55,563 bases of DNA from an uncultured Phycisphaerales bacterium. GTDB lineage: Bacteria > Planctomycetota > Phycisphaerae > Phycisphaerales > UBA1924. The translations under genes were made by a program, and so were the position numbers. Positions 1 to 8,102 of this stretch are shown here, in pieces (position 1 is the first letter of the stretch; each line of letters opens with the position of its first letter). The stretch covers positions 1-55,563 of the forward strand of contig CAIYWI010000164.1 of assembly GCA_903929885.1 (NCBI GenBank). Direction: 5' to 3'. The notes beneath the pieces were generated by a model. The model saw nothing but the letters and a program-made list of their open reading frames with translations. It made no database searches and had not been told where the DNA came from.

Positions 1-1620
1 CGCGCCTCTCGCGCGACGGTACTCCTCGCGAAGGGCGGCATCCTGTGGTCGATCCAGCACGCGCTCCCAGTCCTCCAGAATGACGCACAGGAACATCGCC
101 ACCCAGACGCTCTCGCCTCGCTCCTCGATCCCCATCGCCGAGAGACCGTCGTTCCAGTCGCAACTCCCGATGAACGGGAGTCCGCGACCGCTCGTGCGAG
201 CAAAGGCCCGGGCAATCGATCTGCGGCAGTGCTCGCGGAGCGGCTGGGGCGTCGGATCATCGACGAATCCCACCGCCTCGTCGAGGATCGACCGGTCGCC
301 CGTCTCCCGGATGTACGATGCGGCGACGAACGCGAGCCAGAGATAGTCGTCGCTGCACTTGGTGTGGTTGCCGAAGTCGGCCAAGGCGTGCCACCAGTGA
401 TGCACGCTCCCGTCGACGAACTGCCTCGAGGCGTGCAACAGGATCTGGCGGCGACATCCGGCGGGATCCAGCGGCAGCCACACCTGGCTGTCCTGCAGTT
501 GGTCGCGGAAGCCGAACGCGCCGCTCTGCTGGTAGTAGCCGGTGCGGCCCCACAAACGCCCGCTCACGGCCTGATACGGCAGCCAGTGATTGTTCAGCAG
601 ATCGAAGTCCGGACGCGAGGTGTTCACGGCCGTCGGCGAGAGCAAGTCGCCCCACCACGCCTTCGACGTCGGAAAGCACGCCGCCGCGGCCCCGGGCGCT
701 CGCAGGGCATCCAGCGTCTCTCGCACCCCGTCCTGATCGTCGCCGATGCACAGGACGTAGTGATACTCGACCTCTTCGCCCGGCGCCAGCGTGATGTCGC
801 CTCCGAGGGCGGCGACGGCATCGCCGAAACGCCCGAAACCACCCTCCCGAGTCTCCGTCGCGAGCATCGCCGCGGGGCACGCCGGGGAGCCGTACTTGCC
901 CAGGAACAGCTCCTTGTCGGCCACCGCCAACGGTCGTTCGAACCGACCCGACACCACGGCGAAGGCGGCCACATGCGGCCATGGACGGTTCCAACGGCCC
1001 ACGGGCGTCTTGGACGGAATGTCCCACATGTTCTTGCGTGCGACGATCGCATGGCGGGCCAAGTCGCGGGAGATGTCGAAAAACAACCGATGGAACTCCC
1101 GCTTGGAGTCGGGGGCGGCGTTGCAGCACCACTCGAAGTAGCCCGCCAGCCGCAGGCGACGAGTCGTAGCGCCCGCGTTCCGGATCCGGACCCTCCAGAC
1201 CTCGGCGTGACGATCCGTCGCGACGGTGAGCCCCCATGTGGTCTCGATCCCGCGTCGACTCGCCTCGAAGGTGGATGACCCGACCTCGTGCACGCACGAG
1301 AAGGAATCGAACGGCTTCATGCACGGTTGGGGCGAGAGCGACCACAGGTCGCCATCGTCTAGGTCGGCGAGGTAGAGGAACTTGCCGTGGCAATCCCTGA
1401 CGAGATCCATTTCCCAGCGGGTGAGGACGTTGTGCTGGGCGTCGTCGAACCAAGAGAAACCGCCGCCGTTCTGGCTGACCACCAAGCCGTATCGACCGGT
1501 GCAGATCACGTTGACCCACGGCATCGGCGTGCACGGATCGGTGATTCGGAACGCCCTGCCGCCGTCCTCGAAGCATCCGAACCGGTTGGCGAGCGACGAA
1601 CTGAGGGGGCGAGAAGTCAT
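1..1620 (-). CDS. GH94 glycoside phosphorylase, partial (C-terminus off the left edge)
   Basis: An open reading frame of 540 codons starts at ATG 1620 and runs off the window without a stop, so about two thirds of a usual ~800-residue GH94 enzyme is present. GH94 enzymes split beta-linked disaccharides or oligosaccharides with phosphate, giving a sugar 1-phosphate. Visible family marks are an N-terminal block with PMPWVNVICTGRYG and SQNGGGFSWFD, the middle block GRTGYYQQSGAFGFRDQLQD, QFVDGSVHHWWH, and GSCDWNDG, which carries the usual catalytic aspartate. Substrate (cellobiose, cellodextrin, chitobiose, laminaribiose) cannot be told. No Shine-Dalgarno is obvious, and no in-frame upstream start was found. 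Two LacI-type operators lie 29 to 165 bases upstream, which fits sugar-induced control. Confidence 0.85.
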   Translation of the reverse strand, partial: MTSRPLSSSLANRFGCFEDGGRAFRITDPCTPMPWVNVICTGRYGLVVSQNGGGFSWFDDAQHNVLTRWEMDLVRDCHGKFLYLADLDDGDLWSLSPQPCMKPFDSFSCVHEVGSSTFEASRRGIETTWGLTVATDRHAEVWRVRIRNAGATTRRLRLAGYFEWCCNAAPDSKREFHRLFFDISRDLARHAIVARKNMWDIPSKTPVGRWNRPWPHVAAFAVVSGRFERPLAVADKELFLGKYGSPACPAAMLATETREGGFGRFGDAVAALGGDITLAPGEEVEYHYVLCIGDDQDGVRETLDALRAPGAAAACFPTSKAWWGDLLSPTAVNTSRPDFDLLNNHWLPYQAVSGRLWGRTGYYQQSGAFGFRDQLQDSQVWLPLDPAGCRRQILLHASRQFVDGSVHHWWHALADFGNHTKCSDDYLWLAFVAASYIRETGDRSILDEAVGFVDDPTPQPLREHCRRSIARAFARTSGRGLPFIGSCDWNDGLSAMGIEERGESVWVAMFLCVILEDWERVLDRPQDAALREEYRRARGA

Positions 1621-1648
1621 GGGTGGGAGGTCAACCGAGACACCAGGA

Positions 1649-1664
1649 GTGAAAACGCTTTCAC
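1649..1664. promoter_or_regulatory. LacI-family operator, proximal to the GH94 gene
   Basis: GTGAAAACGCTTTCAC is a near-perfect inverted repeat around a central CG with one mismatch between arms. It fits the TGWAANCGNTNWCA operator pattern of LacI/GalR-family repressors and CcpA-like sites. It sits about 30 bases before the GH94 start codon on the reverse strand. A repressor bound here would block that transcript. No LacI-family gene is in the window. Confidence 0.65.
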
Positions 1665-1769
1665 CGATCACGATAGCCGGGCGATTGGCCGCTGTCGAGG
1701 GCGTCGGCAGAGTCCGGGGCCCCCGAAAACCGGCGAGGGGGCTTGCATCGTGGCCGGTGGCGGGGCATA

Positions 1770-1785
1770 ATGTAATCGCTTTCAT
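1770..1785. promoter_or_regulatory. LacI-family operator, distal copy
   Basis: ATGTAATCGCTTTCAT contains TGTAATCGCTTTCA, a second match to the LacI-family operator pattern. Its right half is the same as in the operator at 1649-1664 (CGCTTTCA). The two centres are about 121 bases apart, a spacing at which two bound dimers could loop DNA. It lies between divergent genes, so it could act on the GH94 gene, on the secreted protein at 1886, or on both. Confidence 0.55.
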
Positions 1786-1885
1786 GCACTGAAAGCCCGA
1801 TATCTCGATCCCGCGGTTTCCGGGCCGTCGCTCGTATCATGGCGACCCGGCGGGAGCGATCGGACGCGATGAGAGGAGCATCACG

Positions 1886-2800
1886 ATGAAGTGGACGAGC
1901 AACGCCATGGCGGGGGCCGCGATTCTTGCCGCGACGGGCTTTGCCGCCCGCGCTCAGACGCCGTGCCCGCTGCCGACCAACTGCGTGAGCAATCCAGGAT
2001 TCGAGCAGCGCGACCAGTTCAGTTCGGCCGGCGATCCGGTTGGTTGGCACAACCTGTCCAATCCGGTCGAGTCGAAGCGTCGCGTGATCGGAGACGCCTT
2101 CTCGCCTCCGGCGGTCTCGAGGACCGGAGCCGCGTCGATCTCGATCTCGACGCCGGGCAACAGCGCGTTTCGCGGCATGACCACCGACTGGCGGAACTTC
2201 ACCGTCCCCGGGTTTCCCTTTTACGACCCGGTCTTCGACTACGCGAACGGCGGCGACATCGTGATCAGCGGGTGGTACTTCATCCCCTCGTCGGCGCCCA
2301 TCACCGGCGACCGATGCTTCATCAAGCTCAACGTCAAGCGCGGCAATCAGGATTACGCCACGCTCGATCCCATGGACGGCGCGAACCCGGCCTGGCTCAT
2401 CGACGGGCACACGAACGATCAATGGCGGTACTACGAGATCCGCTGGCCCATCCAGAACATCCGCGAGCAGGTGCTCTTCAACCAGGATCAAGGGTACTTC
2501 TCGATCCCCCCGTACCCGGACCACATCAAGATCACGATCGGACGCTTCGGCTTCGGCAACGTCGCCAGTTCGGGCACGATTTTCTGGGACGACATCACCT
2601 GCATCCAAGAGGCTCCGCCCGCGCCCTGCGGGTGCGCCGCCGACTACAACGCGGACGGCGGCGTCGATGGCGGAGACATCGAGAGCTTCTTCATCGACTG
2701 GGAGGCCAGCGGCGGATGCTCCGACGTCAACCAGGACGGAGGCATCGACGGCGGGGACATCGAGGCCTTCTTCCTCCTCTGGGAAGCCGGCGGCTGCTGA
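1886..2800 (+). CDS. Secreted GC-type dockerin-anchored protein
   Basis: Encodes 304 residues. Residues 1-23 form a signal peptide ending in ARA-Q, so the protein is exported. The mature body opens with NCVSNPGFEQ and looks like a carbohydrate-binding-module-like jelly roll, ending with a FWDDITCIQ strand. Residues from about 247 are a dockerin-like pair of calcium-binding loops (DYNADGGVDGGDIESFF and DVNQDGGIDGGDIEAFF), and the chain ends in GGC. Start ATG 1886 has an AGAGGAG ribosome site at 1872-1878. It is divergent from the GH94 gene across the LacI-type operators and may bind the same glycan, but no catalytic residues are recognised. A strong terminator follows. Confidence 0.85.
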   Translation: MKWTSNAMAGAAILAATGFAARAQTPCPLPTNCVSNPGFEQRDQFSSAGDPVGWHNLSNPVESKRRVIGDAFSPPAVSRTGAASISISTPGNSAFRGMTTDWRNFTVPGFPFYDPVFDYANGGDIVISGWYFIPSSAPITGDRCFIKLNVKRGNQDYATLDPMDGANPAWLIDGHTNDQWRYYEIRWPIQNIREQVLFNQDQGYFSIPPYPDHIKITIGRFGFGNVASSGTIFWDDITCIQEAPPAPCGCAADYNADGGVDGGDIESFFIDWEASGGCSDVNQDGGIDGGDIEAFFLLWEAGGC

Positions 2801-2833
2801 CAACGCCGACGAGACCGCCAACCCGATTCTCCG

Positions 2834-2863
2834 GAAGGCCCCGCGGACACCCGCGGGGCCTTC
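2834..2863 (+). terminator. Intrinsic terminator after the first dockerin gene
   Basis: GAAGGCCCCGCGG (2834-2846) pairs perfectly with CCGCGGGGCCTTC (2851-2863) around a four-base loop. The 13-bp GC-rich stem is followed by a short T/C-rich tract without a long T run. It starts 34 bases after the stop codon. Confidence 0.8.
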
Positions 2864-2993
2864 TCGCTTCATGAGACCATCTCGAAACCAACGCGCAAAC
2901 TGAATGCGGCCTTAACAGTGGCGAACGAGGGCTCAGTTAATCTTTCCTGCCCGATTGGGTCTTTCACGGACCGTTCAGGAACGAGCCACCGCC

Positions 2994-3965
2994 ATGAACT
3001 CCCGCCACCCTCGCCGATCCGCCTTCACGCTCATCGAACTGCTGGTCGTGATCGCCGTGATCGCGCTGCTGATCAGCATCATGCTGCCCTCGCTGGCGAG
3101 TTCGCGAGAGACGGCCCGAACCACGGTGTGCGGCTCGAACGTGCGGCAACTCGCGGTGTCGAGCGTGGCGTACTCGACCGACAACCGGGGACTTTTCTCG
3201 ACCGGGCCCTTCGACAACCGTCGCAAGAGCGGCTACGGCCGCTTCGACGAGGTGGGCTGGGTCGCGTCGCATCTCAACGGCGGCTATTCAGTTCCCGGCA
3301 AGTTCCTGTGCCCCGGCAACGTGTCGCGGGCGAGCCAGAATCTCAACGTGAACCGAGCCAACTCCAACGGCTATGCAGCCTTCTCCGAGGATGAACTGAC
3401 CGACCTGATCAAGCGCGGCTACAACACCAACTATTGTCAGTCGTGGTTCATGGGCTACACGGCCACGACGTCGATGTACCCGACGCGAGCCCCCGACACC
3501 AAGGACATCCGCTACGTCCAGGGGCCGCTCAAGGAGAGCCAGATTCTCGGCGCGGCCAGCGCCTCCCGGGTGCCGCTCTTCGGCGACGCGACAGCCGACG
3601 TCTCGGCGAATCCCGACATGGTGGTGCTGCCCGACGGCACGACCACGCCGGGCGCCAAGGCGCTTGGTGACGGCCCCATCCAGTCGGTCCTGGCTCCCTT
3701 CGGCGCGGTCTGGGGTCGCCAGGACTTCACGGACTTCGGCACCGCTCACGGTCGCGCAAGGACCCGCAACTCGCTGGGCAACGACCGCGTCTACGGGCAG
3801 ATCGGCTTCGCCGACGGCCACGTCGAACTGTTCAAGGACACCAACGCCGACGGCCAGTTCGGGCATCGACAAGGCATCGTGAACGGCATCAACACGCTCG
3901 TCTACGACGAACTCGAGCCCAAGGTATTCGGCGGCTGGCTCAACCGCGACGGCCTGGCGTTCTGA
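2994..3965 (+). CDS. Prepilin-like protein with N-terminal methylation motif and H-X9-DG region
   Basis: Encodes 323 residues from ATG 2994; an AGGA site is at 2977-2980. An upstream in-frame codon at 2955 would only add residues ahead of the leader. The N-terminus (RRSAFTLIELLVVIAVIALL) is a type IV prepilin/type II pseudopilin leader, cut before Phe and methylated, followed by a hydrophobic helix. The C-terminal third has GFADGHVELF, the DG-containing motif of the planctomycete 'prepilin-type processing-associated H-X9-DG' family (DUF1559-like). Such proteins occur in many copies in planctomycetes. They probably form or decorate pseudopilus-like or surface structures. The lone gene between two dockerin proteins does not define a partner secretion system. 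Confidence 0.85.
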   Translation: MNSRHPRRSAFTLIELLVVIAVIALLISIMLPSLASSRETARTTVCGSNVRQLAVSSVAYSTDNRGLFSTGPFDNRRKSGYGRFDEVGWVASHLNGGYSVPGKFLCPGNVSRASQNLNVNRANSNGYAAFSEDELTDLIKRGYNTNYCQSWFMGYTATTSMYPTRAPDTKDIRYVQGPLKESQILGAASASRVPLFGDATADVSANPDMVVLPDGTTTPGAKALGDGPIQSVLAPFGAVWGRQDFTDFGTAHGRARTRNSLGNDRVYGQIGFADGHVELFKDTNADGQFGHRQGIVNGINTLVYDELEPKVFGGWLNRDGLAF

Positions 3966-4074
3966 TTCCCGCATCGACAGCGAATCGCGGCGTCAAGCCG
4001 CACCCGAAGCATCGACTTCGCGAGGACGGGGGCGTTCCCCGCGCCTTGCGTGGACAAGAGAGGATCCGGAGATC

Positions 4075-6807
4075 ATGCGTCACATCCGACTCGCCCCCGT
4101 TGCGCTCGCGTCGCTCGCGGGCCTCTGCGCCGCCCAGCCGATCGTGTTCACCGAATGGAACTTCAACGCGTTCCCCTCGGGCCAGATCAACAACAACCCC
4201 GCGCCCAGCACCGGGCGAGGCATCGCCACGCCGCTGGGGATGACGAACAACTACACGTTCTTCACGAGCCCGCAGCGGACGGGATCGTTCACGATGTGCG
4301 ACGCCACTTCGGCGGGCGCCAGCAGCGACACCGGTTCCTCCCCCAACCAGTGCTGGCGCGTCCGCGGCAGCTACGACACCACGCTGGGCAACGCCGGCAT
4401 CGGCTGGAGCATTTTCGCGCCCCAGTACACGCAAGGCGCCGAGTTCGCGGTCAGCACCGTCAACTACACGGGCATCTCGTTCTCGTTCGACTGGTTCACG
4501 ACCAATCAGGGCGTGCGTCACATGCAGGTCCAGTACTCGACCAACGCGGGTGCAACTTGGACCAACATCGGTCCGGTGCGGATCAGCGCCACCAACGGCT
4601 GGATCAACGGCAACTTCGTCGACTTCTCGTCCGTCAGCGGCGTCAACAACAACCCCAACTTCCGCGTTCGACTGGTCTCCACCTTCGATCCGGCCCCGGC
4701 CTATTCGTGGACCCAGGGCAATCCGTACACCGGCGCCTCCGGCGGCCAGTACAACAACGCATCGGGCAACTGGCGCTTCGACAAGGTCGCCTTCACGGGC
4801 ACCCCGATCGGGCCGGTCGATCCTTCGGGCGTCGCCGCCGTCGATTCCCCCGCCGTCTGCTCCTCCGGCGGCCAACTCACCTTCACCGTCTCGACCGTCG
4901 CCGGCGCGGCCCCTCCGAGCACGGGCATGACCGTCGTCGGGAACCTCGCAGGCCTCGGTCTCTCCGCCTCGCAGCCCTTCTTCGACAACGGCTCCAACGG
5001 GGATCAACTCGCTGGTGACGGCGTGTACACCTATCTCGCCACGGTTCCGTCCGGTCGCCCGCTCGGTCCCGTCAACATCCCCATCTCCATCGCCGACGCG
5101 CAGGGCCGCTCGGCCTCCGCCGGCGCGGGCGTGGTCGTCGGCGATTGCTCGGGCGCCTCCGCCGCACGCGTCGTCATCAGCCAGATCTTCGGCGGCGGCG
5201 GCAATCTCGGCGCCATCCCCAGCCAGGACGCTCCCTATGACGCGGACTTCGTCGAGATCGTCAACCGCTCCACCCAAGTGGTCGACCTGACCGGATGGTC
5301 CGTCCAGTACTCAAGCCCCGGCAAGCTCACCGGCTTCGACACCGCCGAGGATCGCGTTCCCCTCGCCGGCAGCATCCTTCCCGGTCAGGCCATGCTCGTC
5401 CGCATGAGCGATCCAGTGCCCGGCTTCGGTCCGCTGCCGACGCCCGACTTCGCCCAACTGCCCGGCTTCGGCGGCATGGGCAACAACGGCGGTCGCGTGG
5501 CGCTGGTGCGATCCACCTCGCTGCTCGGCACCAACTATGCCCGCGCCGACATCGAGGACTTCGTCGGCTACGGCACCGCCGCCATCTCCTTCGAAGGCGT
5601 CGCCCCCACTCCCTCCACCGCCAACAACACCGCCGCCCTCCGCAAGTCGGGCGGTTCGCAGGACACCAACCAGAACTTCAACGACTTCATCATCGGAACG
5701 CCGACACCCCGAAACCGCGCCTCGGGCGGCTTCCTCGCCGGCACGCCTTCCTCGAACGTCGCCGCGGCCTGCGCCGGCACCGACGTCGTCCTCCGTGTGG
5801 CCGTGGTTCCCGGCGCCACCAGCACCGGCATTGCCGTGACCGCCAATGTCGCCGAGATCTCGGGCAGTTCGGTGCCTGTCATCCTCCGTGACAACGGGGC
5901 CGGCGGCGATCAGACGCCCGGCGACGGCGTCTACTCCGCCACCTACACCGTGCCGCCCAGCGCGGCACAGGGCCAGCGAACCATCGTGTTCACCACGACC
6001 GACCAGCAGGGCCGCTCCGATATCGGCCGCCTGCCGTTCGCCGTCGCCGTCTGTCAAGCCAACGACACCTCCGTTGTCATCTCGCAGGTGTACGGCGGCG
6101 GCGGCAACAGCGGGTCGGGCTACAACGGCGACTTCGCCGAGATCTTCAACCGGTCCGGTGCGCCCGTCGATCTGACCGGCTGGAGCTTCCAGTCCGCCCG
6201 CGTCACGGATCAGGGTTTCGACAGCCGAATCGCGCTGCTCGGCGGCATCATCAATCCGGGCGAGTACCGCCTGATCGTCACCAACCAGTTGTCGCCCACC
6301 GGGGCCGTGCTGCCGCCTGCGGACTTCACCCCCGCGACCGCCTTCGGCATGGAGAGCAGCTTCGGCCGGGTCGTTCTGGTCTCCTCGACGGTGCTGGTGG
6401 GCACCGATTACGACCGACCCGACGTGGTCGACCTGGTCGGCTACGGACAACTCGCCCAATCGTTCGAAGGCGTGGCTCCCACGGCGGCCCTGAGCAACAC
6501 GCTCGTGGCCGTTCGCAAGAGCGACGGCTGCCAGGACACCAACCAGAACGCCATCGACTTCGATGTCGTGCTCGCCCTCCAGCTGCCACGCAACAGCTCG
6601 ACGCTTGCGGCAATCTGCCCGGGGGTGAGCATCTGCGGATGCGCCGCCGACTACAACGCCGACGGTGGCGTCGACGGGTCGGATGTCGGCAACTTCTTCG
6701 TCGATTGGGAAGCGGCGGGCGGGTGCTCCGACGTCAACCGCGACGGCGGCGTCGACGGCTCGGACATCGAGGCCTTCTTCTCGGTTTGGGAAGCGGGAGG
6801 CTGCTGA
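4075..6807 (+). CDS. Secreted multidomain protein: two lamin-tail domains and a GC-type dockerin tail
   Basis: Encodes 910 residues. A short signal peptide (about 1-20, ending CAA-Q) is followed by an Asn/Ser/Gly-rich beta domain (about 25-240). Then an immunoglobulin-like module and a lamin-tail domain (about 364-560, opening VVISQIFGGGGNLG) are followed by a second, similar module and lamin-tail domain (about 575-850, opening VVISQVYGGGGNSG). The last about 58 residues are two dockerin-like calcium loops ending GGC. Bacterial lamin-tail domains occur in surface proteins and extracellular nucleases, but no nuclease motif is visible. The duplication looks internal. The start is supported by a purine-rich AGAGGATCCGGAG stretch ahead of ATG 4075. 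Likely cell-surface or secreted structural role. Confidence 0.85.
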   Translation: MRHIRLAPVALASLAGLCAAQPIVFTEWNFNAFPSGQINNNPAPSTGRGIATPLGMTNNYTFFTSPQRTGSFTMCDATSAGASSDTGSSPNQCWRVRGSYDTTLGNAGIGWSIFAPQYTQGAEFAVSTVNYTGISFSFDWFTTNQGVRHMQVQYSTNAGATWTNIGPVRISATNGWINGNFVDFSSVSGVNNNPNFRVRLVSTFDPAPAYSWTQGNPYTGASGGQYNNASGNWRFDKVAFTGTPIGPVDPSGVAAVDSPAVCSSGGQLTFTVSTVAGAAPPSTGMTVVGNLAGLGLSASQPFFDNGSNGDQLAGDGVYTYLATVPSGRPLGPVNIPISIADAQGRSASAGAGVVVGDCSGASAARVVISQIFGGGGNLGAIPSQDAPYDADFVEIVNRSTQVVDLTGWSVQYSSPGKLTGFDTAEDRVPLAGSILPGQAMLVRMSDPVPGFGPLPTPDFAQLPGFGGMGNNGGRVALVRSTSLLGTNYARADIEDFVGYGTAAISFEGVAPTPSTANNTAALRKSGGSQDTNQNFNDFIIGTPTPRNRASGGFLAGTPSSNVAAACAGTDVVLRVAVVPGATSTGIAVTANVAEISGSSVPVILRDNGAGGDQTPGDGVYSATYTVPPSAAQGQRTIVFTTTDQQGRSDIGRLPFAVAVCQANDTSVVISQVYGGGGNSGSGYNGDFAEIFNRSGAPVDLTGWSFQSARVTDQGFDSRIALLGGIINPGEYRLIVTNQLSPTGAVLPPADFTPATAFGMESSFGRVVLVSSTVLVGTDYDRPDVVDLVGYGQLAQSFEGVAPTAALSNTLVAVRKSDGCQDTNQNAIDFDVVLALQLPRNSSTLAAICPGVSICGCAADYNADGGVDGSDVGNFFVDWEAAGGCSDVNRDGGVDGSDIEAFFSVWEAGGC

Positions 6808-6842
6808 GCCACGGGCCATCGCCTCGACTTCAATCTTGGTTC

Positions 6843-6876
6843 AAGGGGGGGCGGACCCGACCGGGTTCGCCCCCTT
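6843..6876. terminator. Probable bidirectional terminator between convergent genes
   Basis: An AAGGGGG arm plus CGGACCC pairs with GGGTTCGCCCCCTT, with a two-base G bulge and one G-T pair, around a short loop. It sits 35 bases after the lamin-tail gene and 5 bases from the lipB stop codon, so one hairpin could end both convergent transcripts. No long T run follows. Confidence 0.6.
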
Positions 6877-6881
6877 GTCAT

Positions 6882-7637
6882 TCAGGCATCCCCCGTCGCA
6901 CCATGGTCTCGTCGACGCGCCGCGACCGCTTCGGCGCGCTCCCGGAGCATGTCGCTCAGCGCGTCGGCGATGCGTTCGCCCGCCTCCCGAACCCCGGGGG
7001 CTGCAGGCCCCAGCAGTCGCCTCAGGGAAGTCACCTTGCGTCCGACCAGCCCGCAGGGCACGATGTGGTCGAAGTGACGCAGGTCGGTGCTGACGTTGAT
7101 CGCCAGCCCGTGCATCGACACCCACTTGCGAACACGAACGCCCATGGCGCAGAGCTTGGCGCCGTCGACCCACACGCCGGTGGCGCCGGGGTCGCGTTCG
7201 GCCGCGATGCCCCAGACGGCGCAGGCGCGGATCACCGCTTCCTCGAGCATTCGCATGTAGTCGTGAAGCCCGAGGTTGAAGATGTTGAGATCAAGGTTCG
7301 GGTAGGCGACCAGTTGCCCCGGACCGTGGTACGTGATGTCCCCGCCCCGGTCCGTTTCGCGAACCTCGATGCCGTCGGCCGCAAGACGATCGGGCAGTGC
7401 GAGCAGGTGCGACGGAGCTTCTCGACGCCTCGAGATGGTGATGACGGCCGGCAAGTGCTCGAGCAGGTGGATCGTGCCCTGATCGCCGCCGAGAGCCCTG
7501 GCGGCCACCACCTCGTCGACCCTCGCCGCCTGCAGGGCGTAGCCCTCGTCGTACGAAACGGATCCAACCCACTTGACATCGACGCTTCTCACGGACGATG
7601 GTACCGCTGCGTCGGAGGCGGGAACCCCTCGGGACAC
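6882..7637 (-). CDS. lipB: Octanoyl-[acyl-carrier protein]:protein N-octanoyltransferase LipB
   Basis: Encodes 251 residues. LipB moves octanoate from acyl-carrier protein to lipoyl domains, the first step of lipoate synthesis. Family signatures present: RGGDITYHGPGQLVAYP, GATGVWVDGAKLCAMGVRVR with the invariant lysine, SMHGLAINV, and VPCGL with the catalytic cysteine. The start at 7637 is a GTG without a ribosome site. A GTG at 7592 would give 236 residues and fits the family N-terminus equally well (it begins RSVDVKWVGS). No lipA or other lipoate gene is adjacent. The gene points away from the nusA leader and converges on the lamin-tail gene. Confidence 0.93.
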   Translation of the reverse strand: MSRGVPASDAAVPSSVRSVDVKWVGSVSYDEGYALQAARVDEVVAARALGGDQGTIHLLEHLPAVITISRRREAPSHLLALPDRLAADGIEVRETDRGGDITYHGPGQLVAYPNLDLNIFNLGLHDYMRMLEEAVIRACAVWGIAAERDPGATGVWVDGAKLCAMGVRVRKWVSMHGLAINVSTDLRHFDHIVPCGLVGRKVTSLRRLLGPAAPGVREAGERIADALSDMLRERAEAVAARRRDHGATGDA

Positions 7638-7700
7638 GTACGGAGCACGAACGCTTCGCTCGAGTCGCCAGCCGAGCGGATCGACGGCCGAGGTCGCGGT

Positions 7701-7729
7701 TTGATCCGACCGGCGGCCATCCCTATCAT
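7701..7729 (+). promoter_or_regulatory. Sigma-70-like promoter driving the nusA leader
   Basis: TTGATC (7701-7706) and TATCAT (7724-7729) are separated by 17 bases, the ideal spacing. Transcription would begin near 7736, about 367 bases before the nusA start, giving an unusually long leader. Inferred by eye. Confidence 0.5.
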
Positions 7730-7735
7730 TCTCCG

Positions 7736-8018
7736 AAGCGTCGGGGCCTTTGCGGCCGGTGTGTCACCGTCCGCGGGGTTCCGAGAGAGCAACATCATGT
7801 CCTTCATGGTTCCCACCCATGTCCTCTAACCGGACCACGGCACGACAGGCGCGTCGGCTTCGACGCGCGTGGTGGCCGAGTCGAACCCCGCGGGGGACGC
7901 TCATGACGTGATCGACCCGTGCCATGCACGAGTCGGCCTCGCGAGCGGCCCGCAAAGCGGTGTCCGGGCGCGGGGCGTGGCGGGAACCACAGGCCAGGCT
8001 TGTGGTTCTTTCGTTTTT
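7736..8018 (+). ncRNA. Candidate structured RNA: nusA leader or independent small RNA
   Basis: No protein gene is convincing here. The strand can form a long-range helix between GTCCGCGGGGTTC (7769-7781) and GAACCCCGCGG plus GAC (7884-7899, two-base bulge). It encloses a hairpin with stem GCGCGTCG (7850-7857 with 7862-7869) and a ten-codon reading frame (7797-7829, MSFMVPTHVL). Further hairpins lie at 7914-7936 (CGAC and CGTGC arms, CAT loop) and 7936-7951. The segment ends at an intrinsic terminator at 7984-8018, and a good promoter lies just ahead. It is either a transcription-attenuation leader of nusA or a separate small RNA. It does not match tmRNA, RNase P, SRP or 6S RNA features that I know. 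Confidence 0.4.
7984..8018 (+). terminator. Intrinsic terminator inside the nusA leader
   Basis: GAACCACA (7984-7991) pairs perfectly with TGTGGTTC (8001-8008) around a nine-base loop. It is followed by TTT, CG and TTTTT (8009-8018). It is the most textbook T-tract of the window. It lies 84 bases ahead of nusA with no protein gene to terminate, so it is probably an attenuator or the 3' end of a small RNA. Confidence 0.65.
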
Positions 8019-8102
8019 CCCGATTCGATCGTTCGCCTCGACAACTCGTCTCGACATCCAGACATCCAGCGCCAGAGAGCAGGCAGAAAAGGTCACGACC
8101 AA

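Noticed and set aside
257..1576. A 439-codon reverse frame inside the GH94 gene.
   Set aside because: Arg/Pro-rich shadow in another frame; the real gene is open to the left edge and shows GH94 motifs.
7589..7816. A 75-codon reverse reading frame whose stop overlaps GTG 7592 of lipB in a GTGA arrangement.
   Set aside because: The overlap resembles coupled genes elsewhere here, but the protein matches nothing, its third-position G+C is lower than in neighbours, and it covers the promoter and structured RNA. Kept as a weak alternative.
7797..7829. Ten-codon frame MSFMVPTHVL in the nusA leader as a stand-alone gene.
   Set aside because: Too short and only a weak ribosome site; may be a leader peptide or chance.
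7870..7900. Reverse-strand GGGTTCGACTCGGCCACCA resembling a tmRNA or tRNA 3' end.
   Set aside because: The flanking bases cannot form a T stem and no matching 5' part was found.
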